Position numbers and translations under genes: made by a program. Positions 55,906 through 64,000 of a stretch of DNA of 64,000 bases are shown in pieces (the stretch's first letter is position 1; every line of letters starts with the position of its first letter). Under the pieces are notes generated by a model. That model was not told the DNA's origin. It saw nothing but the letters and a program-made list of their open reading frames with translations, and searched no databases. This DNA is from Macrotis lagotis (taxonomy: Eukaryota; Chordata; Mammalia; Peramelemorphia; Peramelidae), in contig NC_133658.1 of NCBI RefSeq assembly GCF_037893015.1, positions 146,481,091-146,545,090 on the forward strand. Reading direction: 5' to 3'.

Positions 55906-56569
55906 TGACCCCTACAAAGATCATGCATGGAGGATCTCCCCAAAGTGCCTTCATATAGGACCTTTAGTTTGGGGAAGGTATTGATGCAGCATCCTGTATA
56001 TTAGTTCATTCATCATCTTTCATTCTCACTACATGACTGACCCACTGCCATTTACATTCATTCTATTGCAATGGAAGACCTTTTATGCTACTACATACAC
56101 ACAAGTGAATCATTGATAACATGTTCCAGCCTGCTCACAATCATCTTTTAAAATCCCTCATGATTACATAATGAACTGAAGTTTTATTTTGAGTTAAAAT
56201 ATAGTTCTGCAGAGAATTTAAAAAATACCACAGTTGGACTAATGGACTTTCAAAGGGAAAGATGTGATTTATTCTGACATTCCCAGAAGGATGATTCTTT
56301 GCAGTTAAGGTGTACCTTTGCATAATAACAGAACAAAGACACTGAACCTCATGCTGTCTCTAAACATCACTATTGATATGCTTTCAGGGGAATATAAACC
56401 ACATTCCTGTTTGTGAAATGAAGGGCAAAGAGGCCAAGAATGGAACTTTTTTTTTTAAAGTATTATAATTCTGTCCTAGATTTTATATTACAATATACTT
56501 CTGCTGATTCTCTTAGACTCAAAATTATGAGCTAAAAGGGTTCAGGATAACAAGGACTTACACAAACAG
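55906..56569. other. upstream intron, nothing recognised
   Basis: Unassigned intron sequence without exon-like features. Confidence 0.5.
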
Positions 56570-56755
56570 CTTTAAGGTTTGCAAAGGGCTTTACATACAT
56601 TATCCAATTTGATATTCTTTCAAATTCTCATTTTTATAAATGAAAGAAATAGGACTCAGACAGAGGAGAAGCAACTTGCCCAAGGTCATACAGCAAATAT
56701 TGGGTGCCTGAGAATCCAGGTCTCCTAATTCCCTTTCTAGGACTGGTACCATTTC
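56570..56755 (-). mobile_element. MIR-type SINE, antisense
   Basis: Antisense: gcaaagggctttacatacat, gcaacttgcccaaggtcata, gaatccaggtctcctaattc. Confidence 0.78.
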
Positions 56756-57837
56756 TAAGAGCAAAAAGTTCATGCAAACTTATTAAGTTCCATTAATCAA
56801 GGAAAAGAAGGTGGAATAATCATGGAATAGTCATCTAAAACTTACTATAAACGCAAAAAATAACCTCAAATTAGCAGACAAGTTTGATACAAATGACATA
56901 GCAGAATAAAGGAAAGATTAGTGAGTTCCTCAAGCAAGGTACTACAAGTGAGACTTTTTTTCCCAAATTACCTGAAGATGAAAACCATTTATCCTTTAGC
57001 CATTAAGTCTTAGGTCCTGAGAAATGAAGAGATAAGCCAGTGGCCACAAAGCTAGTAAATGTCAAAGGTATCTACATGCCATGGGTTATCCACCATATCA
57101 GGATCTAGGACTAGACCTTGCTGCTGGCAAACTATCATGCAAGGATAACTTTTTTAAATCAATCTCTATGACTTTAATCTGAACTGAGTGGTATAATTAA
57201 TAATAATAATATCAACAATAACCCTTGTTTTTTCTGGACTTATCATTTCATTTTCATAGAGAATTCATGGTGAGAAGATTCCATCTGTCAGTGCAGATCA
57301 GCAACTGTTTGGGGACTTAAGTCTTATATTTCTGTAAAAATTTAATGAATGTTAAACTTACAAATGTGACAGCTCAAACATATTTAAGAAATTGGGCTAT
57401 AAAAAGATGCAGTTAATATTGTATGCCAAAAGAATTATCTCTCCCCTGTAGACCTTTTGTCATGAGAGATGGATTGGTCTCATTACATTCATTTTTAAAA
57501 CTGGTTTGAGAAATAGTTTATCTCTGACTTCCAAGTTATCCATTAAATTAATGCCCACTAATTTTTTATCCCATGATTTTTAAAAATGACTTTTAGCAGT
57601 CATACAAATGTAACAATGCCACATATTTGACAACTGCTTTTCTGGGATCTTGAATTCTGGGTTTCTGATGTTATATGGCCACAGTTGCATCTCTGGTCTT
57701 CAGCTCCTTAAGATCACTTCTGGTACAGTGTGAAGTAGGCAGACAAGAAAGAAGGTTAGGATGACTAGCTAAGGGCAAAGAGTCTTCCTAGAGTCTAGCT
57801 CAAATTAATCCCTTAAGAAATGTTTAAGAGTGTGTTG
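56756..57837. other. upstream intron, nothing recognised
   Basis: About 1 kb of intron without a recognised repeat or exon. Confidence 0.5.
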
Positions 57838-57960
57838 GACATGTAGAATCATAGAGCTGGAAGGGACCTCAGAGGTCATATAGTCCAATGCTTAATTTTA
57901 TAGATGAGGAAACTGAGGAACAGGGAAGTTAAGTGATTTGCTGATGGGCCATACAGAGAA
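57838..57960 (-). mobile_element. MIR3-type SINE, antisense
   Basis: Clear antisense copy: tagaatcatagagctggaag, ggacctcagaggtcatatag, tagatgaggaaactgaggaa. The head is missing. Confidence 0.85.
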
Positions 57961-58380
57961 AGGGTTTAATAAATGTGGTTGACTGAAATGGACTGATATG
58001 TATCATGGATCATCTGTTTTAAATAATGCAACTTCTCTTGTGGAGTGAAAATATGAGGTCCCTACCCTGGGAGAGATTGCAGCCCTGATTATCACACTGA
58101 AATGGAAATGCAGATTGGTCCATCAGAGCTGAGGGTCCATGCACTGACATTCCCATTTCTATAGGACAGGGACTCGGTTTGAGGAACTTCCAGATAGAGT
58201 TATGGGCCTTTCACCCTAGGGGCTTTGTAGCGGCTTTAACTGACTAGAGTCTATGATCTCCCTGGACCTTTCAGCTTCTGGTCCTTGACAGGCCCCTGAA
58301 GATCAGATGAGCTACAGGTGAATGTTTCATTCTTTTCAAGGGCAGCCTAGGAGTATTCAGGGTTGGGCTATCCTTGAAGC
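57961..58380. other. upstream intron, nothing recognised
   Basis: Unassigned intron sequence. It contains the phrase gactaga-gtctatgatct but no clear element. Confidence 0.45.
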
Positions 58381-58670
58381 AGAGAAGCTAGGTGGCACAA
58401 AGAGTAGAAGACTGGCTTTGGAGTCAGGAGGAAAGTCATTTGAATTCCGCCTCAGACACAACAATTACTAGCTATAGGTTCTTGGGCAAGTCCCTTAACC
58501 CTGATTGCCTCACATCTAGTACCATCTCCAGTTGTCTTGATTCGTATCTGGCCTGGTGGAGAAAGTGAGGCTGGTGACTTAGCATAGCACTACCTCTCTC
58601 AAATCCAATTCATGTGCTTATCATGGCATCACCTCCCTAATGTCATGGTCTTCTTCAAGAAAGAAGCAGG
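58381..58670 (+). mobile_element. RTE-tailed composite SINE
   Basis: A tRNA-like head (gctaggtggcacaaagagta, ctttggagtcaggaggaaag) and core (ggttcttgggcaagtccctt, aaccctgattgcctcacatc) are followed by a long tail. The tail includes gagaaagtgaggctggtgac, aaatccaattcatgtgctta, and atggcatcacctccctaatg with a final tcttcttcaagaaagaag. The tail matches RTE LINE 3' ends, so the RTE machinery would have moved it. Confidence 0.88.
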
Positions 58671-59164
58671 TACAGGTTTGGGGAGAGCCTGATGATGTCA
58701 AGAGAGCAGCAATTTCCCTATAGCTACCTCTGAGTTCCTCTCTACTCAAAGGTTATCTGGATGAAGACCAGATAATATCTTAGCTTTATGGTTGCCACAG
58801 ATTTCTTCCCAGCCCTAGTGGGACACTGAGGGAACACTAAGGACCTAGTGGGACACCTAGGGGACACTAAGGAGCCTTGACCTTCCCTGAACTTGAGCTA
58901 GGGATTAAAAATTGGGCTTTCCCCACAATTTTGCTACTTGTTTTCCAGTTATCCCTTTCCCCTTGAATCTTCCAAGAACTGGGTAGAATGGTAAAAAAAG
59001 AATGTATCATCATTCCTCTTCTCTGCCCTCAAGCTAATTCAACCAGTAATGAGGATCCTCAAATATCCACAGTCAAAGAGTCCATCAATCTAACCTATTC
59101 ATGTTTTTTTTAGCCAAATAGATAATATTTAAAGTTAAATAAGTAAATAAATCATCCTTGATTA

Positions 59165-59260
59165 AGTCACTTTTTCTCTGGAATTCTCAACTACAATTTA
59201 TGGAGGTTGGACTAAATAATTTAATGCCCCTTCCAGCTATAATATACTCTGATTTTATTA
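59165..59260 (+). mobile_element. MIR3-type SINE tail
   Basis: Sense: ttatggaggttggactaaat, aatttaatgccccttccagc, with the L3-shared end tataatatactctga. Only the 3' portion is clear. Confidence 0.65.
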
Positions 59261-59324
59261 AATGTAATCATAAAAATGGGTTGGCATGCTAAATAAGAGA
59301 GGTCTGGTTAATCCCTAGAAGGCA

Positions 59325-59615
59325 GTTAGATGGCACATTGGTCTTGGAATCAGGAGGACAGGAGTTCGAATTCAGCCTCTAACACTTACTAGCTGTGTGA
59401 TCTTTGGCAAGTTACTTAACCCTGATTGCTCCACATCCAGGGCCATCTCCAGTCATCCTGATTCATATCTGTCCACTGGACCCAGATGGCTCTGGAGGAG
59501 AAAGTGAGGCTGGTGACTTAGCACAGCACTCCCTCATTCAAATCCAATTCATGTGCTTGTTATGACATCACCCCACTGATGTTGTGGTCTTCTTTGAAAA
59601 TGGAGTACAAACATT
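59325..59615 (+). mobile_element. RTE-tailed composite SINE
   Basis: Second copy in the same orientation 0.9 kb from the first: ggcagttagatggcacattg, cttggaatcaggaggacagg, ttactagctgtgtgatcttt, then the tail ccatctccagtcatcctgat, tggctctggaggagaaagtg, aaatccaattcatgtgcttg and tgttgtggtcttctttgaaa. It is better preserved than the copy at 58381. Confidence 0.9.
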
Positions 59616-60144
59616 GTATTGTAAGCCCTAGAATATAAAATTTCATATTCTTCAGCTGCTCCTGCATGTATGCAAACCAATGTTAGTTTGTTTGTACTGT
59701 TATTTCTTTAAAGGATGAATTCTGGCAAAAACATTTTTTTTCTCTCATTCTACATGAGACTGCATAAAAGTCTCACTGAATTTTTCATTTTTCAACTGGC
59801 TATCATGCTTTTCTTATACAATTAATCTAATAGCTAGATATAAGGAACAGCTTGTCCAAAAATGAGCTTTGTGATTATTTTTTAAAATCTACTTAACATT
59901 AATTTTAATGAAAGCTGTAGATTCTGAAAACTGTAGACTCATACTGATTTCCTGATTCTCCTCCTCCCTCCTCATGACTAGGACCCTCAGTAGTATATGC
60001 ACCTGGTATTCATACTGTGTATATTGTGTATATACTTATCTATGTACAAAGGTAGCATGAACTAATGAATAAAGAGCTTGCTTCAGAACACAGGTTCAAG
60101 TTACATATATATATATCTTTCTGGTGATGTTGGGCAAGATACTT

Positions 60145-60375
60145 TATAACAATAGTTAACACATATATGGGTGATGCAGTTGATAGAATACTGAGCCTGA
60201 AGTCAGAAAAATTCATCTCTGTGAATTCAAATCTGGCTTCAAGATATTTCCTAGTTGTGTGTCCCTGAGCAAGTCACTTCACCCTCTTTGCTTCAGTTTC
60301 TTCTTCTATAAAAGAGCTAGAGAAAAAAATGGGAAACCATTCCACTATGTTTGCCAAGAAAACTAACTCTCTCTC
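60145..60375 (+). mobile_element. tRNA-derived SINE, sense
   Basis: Head gggtgatgcagttgatagaa, actgagcctgaagtcagaaa; core ttcctagttgtgtgtccctg, agcaagtcacttcaccctct; tail cattccactatgtttgccaa, gaaaactaactctctctct, running into a TA repeat. Confidence 0.82.
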
Positions 60376-60391
60376 TATATATATATATACA

Positions 60392-60434
<43 letters not shown>
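60367..60434. repeat. (CT)n/(TA)n microsatellite
   Basis: A short CT run followed by a long TA run, at the end of a SINE and directly before the left arm of a palindrome. Confidence 0.95.
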
Positions 60435-60438
<4 letters not shown>

Positions 60439-60620
60439 AATGTTGGTTAAGTGCTTAGCAGAGCATCTGGAACATAGTAGGTTATATACATATATATATA
60501 TAGGTTATGCATACATATTTATTATATATAATATATATTTGAATATATATTATATATAATGTATATATACATACATACCTACTATGTTCCACATGCTCTG
60601 CTAAGCACTTAACCAACATT
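60439..60620. repeat. palindromic AT-rich repeat (PATRR-like)
   Basis: The 44-base arms 60439-60482 and 60577-60620 are reverse complements at 43 of 44 positions (the mismatch lies in the gcatctgg/ccacatgc words). The spacer is AT-rich and has its own perfect core: 60521-60539 and 60542-60560 are exact 19-base reverse complements with only TG between. The right arm is the 3' tail of the antisense SINE at 60577-60822. Confidence 0.97.
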
Positions 60621-60822
60621 ATTTCATTTTATCCTCACACCAAACCTGGGAGGCAGGTACTTTTATTATCTTCATTTAACATATGAGGAAACTGAGGCAA
60701 GCTGGGGTTAAATGCCTTGCCTAGGATCACATAGTTGTGAAAGAACCTGAGGCTGGATTTGAACCAAGATCTTCCTGACTCCAGTCTAGTAATTCTATCT
60801 ACTGCACCACCTAGCTGCCCTT
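60577..60822 (-). mobile_element. MAR1/MIR-type SINE, antisense
   Basis: Antisense: tail ctactatgttccacatgctc, tgctaagcacttaaccaaca; core taaatgccttgcctaggatc, acatagttgtgaaagaacct; head gactccagtctagtaattct, ctgcaccacctagctgccc. Confidence 0.88.
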
Positions 60823-61059
60823 CCTAATATCTATTTACTGCTAATTGCTAGTTTATTTGGAGCAAGATTCCATGAGCTATGTGTCTCTTAGGGTATGCTT
60901 GTTTATGAAAAATGACAGTCCTGAACAAATGGAATAAAAATTAGACATGACACTGTTAGTAAAACAAAACAAAAACAAAACAAAACAGGTCTCTAAGCTT
61001 CTTTGCAATTACAAACATCTTGGGGACTTGGAAATGTCTTCTTTGTCTTTTGAATAAGA

Positions 61060-61150
61060 CAAGTCACAGTCTATCTTTGAGATTCACTCAGTTTCCTCAT
61101 CTCCAAATGCAGGGATTGGATTCTCAGTTCCCTTCCAGATCTAACAGTGT
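61060..61150 (+). mobile_element. MIR3-type SINE 3' part
   Basis: Sense: agtttcctcatctccaaatg, cagggattggattctcagtt, cccttccagatctaacagtg. Confidence 0.6.
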
Positions 61151-61207
61151 TGTGAACTTACCTTCTTCTCCATGCCAACCTTGGTGTTACCAAATTTCAC
61201 ATTGTAC

Positions 61208-61265
61208 AAACACACAGACACACACAGTCACATAGACATACACACACATACAGGCACACACAAAG

Positions 61266-61303
<38 letters not shown>

Positions 61304-61318
61304 CCTCACACAGACACA
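61208..61318. repeat. (CA)n-rich microsatellite region
   Basis: CACA-rich stretch with an uninterrupted CA run at about 61268-61302. Confidence 0.95.
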
Positions 61319-62169
61319 AGCTTGCTGAGTATTTACTGGCTAGACCAGACCCAACCCTGAATGAGATGTTAACGTAGTAGTATTTAACTGTAAAATCATG
61401 GCAGCTAATGAAGTAACATTGTGCTGAATGGGGTCAGGTGTTCATAGACATCTGTCCTTGCAGCAGTCGTCTCTATACACTCCTGAATCCCTTTATTTAC
61501 CTAAAAACAAGACATGTCCTCAGTTGAAAATCTGAAGTCCATTAGCATGGTTTTAGTCATCTCAAAGGCAATATGCAAATAATTTTTTTTAACATTAGAT
61601 ATTTTTAAATGCCAAAAGCTTTGTACAGTGAACTGAAATACAGAACCTAAAGGTTTAAAGATCAAATTTTTAGCAGAATAATTAAAAGGCAAACTATCAC
61701 AAAGGGTTAGTATTTTTTTGAAAAATATCTTATCTGAATTTAACAAATACAAAATAAAATTAGTATATATAATTATATAGTAACTTCCCTTTCCCCCAAG
61801 AAAAAAATAAAGGATATTACATAAAATTCTTCAGAAAAAATTTTAAGATATTTAATAAATTTAACATGTGTCTTTCAAGACTGCCCTGCTTGCTTGCTTG
61901 CAAATCTTTCTGACCTTCTAAAAGATTCATTTTTAAAAATAAGCAAAACAATTTTGAGGGCATGGCTAAGAGCCAGTATACAGCACCTTGCTCAAAGAGT
62001 TGTGAGGAAATTCCACTTTATGAACTTTAAAATACCACATAGATATTATTCATCTCACTTTCTAATATCTTCTATGGCTACAGTATTGTAAAATGGTAAT
62101 TGACTTTCAAGATGGCTACTTTTAATAAATACGTTCCTAAAAATACATTCTGAAACACAGGATCCTATG
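61319..62169. other. upstream intron, nothing recognised
   Basis: Unassigned AT-rich sequence with no exon-like frame similar to SH2D4A. Confidence 0.5.
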
Positions 62170-62300
62170 GTTTATAACAGCAAGGGACTTAGAGGACATT
62201 TCATTTTACCTTTCATTTTACAAATAAGGAAGCTGAGATCCATAAAGTTTAGTGGAAGATTAAGTTACATTCAACATCCTAACAGTTTGAGTAGAAGCAA
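62170..62300 (-). mobile_element. MIR3-type SINE, antisense and worn
   Basis: Antisense: agcaagggacttagaggaca, tttcattttacaaataagga, agctgagatccataaagttt. Confidence 0.6.
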
Positions 62301-63238
62301 GTTTGCTGGTACAAATAAAACATTACAATTTGGACCACGTCCAGGTTTAAAATAAGGGGAGAAATCGATTACTATATAGATCTTGCTTTAAGAGTCGAAT
62401 GAGACAAAATTTTGAAAAAGTTGCAGAGAATCTTGATGCAAAAAAAGACAATGAGAGTAATTTTCCTAAGGCTGCAGATTAGTAGGATGGAACAATTGGA
62501 AAACACGGTTTACTGCTGACAATAGAGTATTAGCGCCCCACAGATAAAGATTTTTCTGGAGAAATAAATGAGGACAATGGGTACCTTTAGGCAGCTTTTC
62601 CCCTTTTCTTACATTTCTTGTACATGATTCCTGGCAATCTACACAAAGCACTTATCAGCAGGCACTAATTTAAAATTAACAGTAAACCAGTCCACAACAT
62701 GTATTTATATAATGCATTTTTTTTAAAACAACAATTCTCCTTTTGTGCCTACATTTGTTGACTGGGTGGTATTTTAAAGTTGCATGGAACACCATGTTAT
62801 CTGCTTTGCAACTCTTCTCTTTTCTCTGGACACCAAGTGGAAAGGGCAAGAGGAAATACTTATCTTAGATGAATCTAAATTGTTTTGAGTTGAGATTTTC
62901 AGAGAGGGAAGTTAAGTAGAGGAGTTGAAGTCTATGGTCCTTTGTAGTGAGTGATAAGTAGATACACAAGCCCAAAACAAAAACAAAAGTAAAAAACAAA
63001 CCAAATATACATATATATATATTATATATAATTAATCTCATACATTGTATCATTGTATTATTAAACACACTATTTGAGACAAACATGAGCAAAGCCTGTA
63101 AATGACATATATCATGCAAATGAGATTATTAATCTTTCATGAGTTATGTATAACAAAGTAGTTGTATATCCTTGACTTCATATGACAATGTTGCCTAGAT
63201 AGTCTTCAATACACGTACCAACTTTACTAAAATATGTT
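62301..63238. other. upstream intron, nothing recognised
   Basis: Unassigned. It contains a short TA-rich patch at about 63007-63030. Confidence 0.5.
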
Positions 63239-63250
63239 ATAACTTCTTTT

Positions 63251-63402
63251 TTTTTTTAAGATTTTTGCAAGGTAAATGGGGTTAAGTGGTTTGCCCAAGG
63301 CCACACAGCTAGGTAATTATTAAGTGTCTGAGACTGGATTTGAACCCTGGTACTCCTGACTCCAAGGCTGGTGCTTTATCCACTACGCCACCTAGCTGCC
63401 CC
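63251..63402 (-). mobile_element. short marsupial tRNA-SINE, antisense, with 12-bp TSD
   Basis: Full antisense copy: atttttgcaaggtaaatggg, tggtttgcccaaggccacac, agctaggtaattattaagtg, tttgaaccctggtactcctg and the head gccacctagctgcccc. The duplication tataacttcttt is identical at 63239-63250 and 63403-63414. Confidence 0.96.
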
Positions 63403-63504
63403 TATAACTTCTTTAAGAGCAGTCACTGGAGATATCTTTATTATTTCTTTTGAATCAGCATCTCTATAGCAATGGAAGCATAGATGTTTGACAAATACAT
63501 CTAG

Positions 63505-63990
63505 GTGGTTATTGTTGTAGCCTGTCCTTTGTTTTCAAAGAAAACTAATGACATTGCAAGGTAATGTCTTGACTTATGTGTGAACTAGATTTAAGTAAGG
63601 CAGAGTTGCACAAAGCTGTCAGTCTCACTCTCTCTTCCAGAGTCATGGAAGTTCAGTGGCAAGACAAGAGTCATAATGATTAGCAATGACCTGAGATATA
63701 GTGGGTCAGCTTGGCATCTTTGATATCTGACCAAGCTCTGCTTTAGCTGCCTCCTTGGCTATTAGAACAAATTGTTCTCATCTTCCCATTCTGTTGGGGG
63801 AAGTATTCATATGCTTGGGATAGACACCCCCAAATCACTAATAAATAGGAGACCCCTTTTACCTTTAATCTGGTTTAGCCTTTCTGGCAGAAGGGTTTAC
63901 TGGGTTACGTGCGGCTGCTGTGCTTACTACAGCTTTTGGGGGCCACTAGTGACAGGTAGACACCAAAGGTGAATGAGAAACCTTGAATAG
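63505..63990 (-). mobile_element. RTE-type LINE 3' region, antisense
   Basis: Antisense of the segment at 780-1240. The plus strand reads tcctttgttttcaaagaaaa, tgtgtgaactagatttaagt, tcactctctcttccagagtc, atgcttgggatagacacccc and gctgctgtgcttactacagc. It may continue beyond the window. Confidence 0.75.
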
Positions 63991-64000
63991 GACAGTTGGC

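Noticed and set aside
33658-63402. tRNA genes suggested by A and B box-like words
   Set aside because: All such words lie in SINE heads that have lost tRNA folding and are followed by SINE bodies or truncated ends.
1-64000. CRISPR array, operon or bacterial-type defence system
   Set aside because: The repeats are eukaryotic retroposons and the gene has spliceosomal introns. No spaced direct-repeat array exists.

Overview
The window is mammalian nuclear DNA, AT-rich and dominated by retroposons, and it looks marsupial. The main evidence is many copies of a short tRNA-derived SINE with the typical marsupial head and tail, several with intact 9-16 bp target-site duplications. RTE LINEs, RTE-tailed composite SINEs, marsupial-style L1 3' ends and MIR/MIR3, L2 and L3/CR1 relics support this. 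The SINE tail resembles Australian (dasyurid-like) elements, but the species is inference.

The one protein-coding gene I can support is the 3' half of SH2D4A (SH2 domain-containing protein 4A) on the minus strand. Six coding exons run from high to low coordinate: 53474-53394, 46184-46052, 43415-43205, 36458-36328, 12611-12391 and 11577-11485. All have GT/AG borders and matching phases, and together they encode about 289 residues ending at a TGA at 11485-11487. In order they carry a Ser-rich/helical segment, a charged coiled-coil segment, a basic stretch with a proline-rich SH3-ligand motif, the linker into SH2, the SH2 core with its FLVR-type arginine, and the C-terminal tail. The 5' exons lie beyond base 64000 or were not found; introns fill the rest.

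Region by region: 0.8-4.6 kb holds two plus-strand RTE pieces, one with decayed endonuclease and reverse-transcriptase coding. From 4.6 to 11 kb, beyond the 3' end of the gene, there are SINEs, an LTR-like repeat, an L1 3' end and an L3/CR1 split by a SINE. From 11 to 13 kb lie the last two exons. From 13 to 36 kb is the large SH2-splitting intron with an internally deleted Tigger1-like DNA transposon, a second RTE copy in antisense, nested L1, L2 and SINEs, a second copy of the LTR-like repeat and a tail-less SINE head. From 36 to 54 kb the remaining exons alternate with L2, L3/CR1, L1 and SINE insertions, including a snap-back SINE pair at 42.5 kb. From 54 to 64 kb there is no exon that I can see, but two RTE-tailed SINEs, a palindromic AT-rich repeat at 60.4-60.6 kb, and an antisense RTE 3' segment that matches the one at 0.8 kb.

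No tRNA, rRNA, CRISPR, CpG island or promoter was seen. The most interesting signals are structural: the palindromic AT-rich repeat, the snap-back SINE, the truncated SINE with duplications but no tail, the Tigger1-like deletion derivative in an apparently marsupial genome, and the pair of LTR-like repeats.
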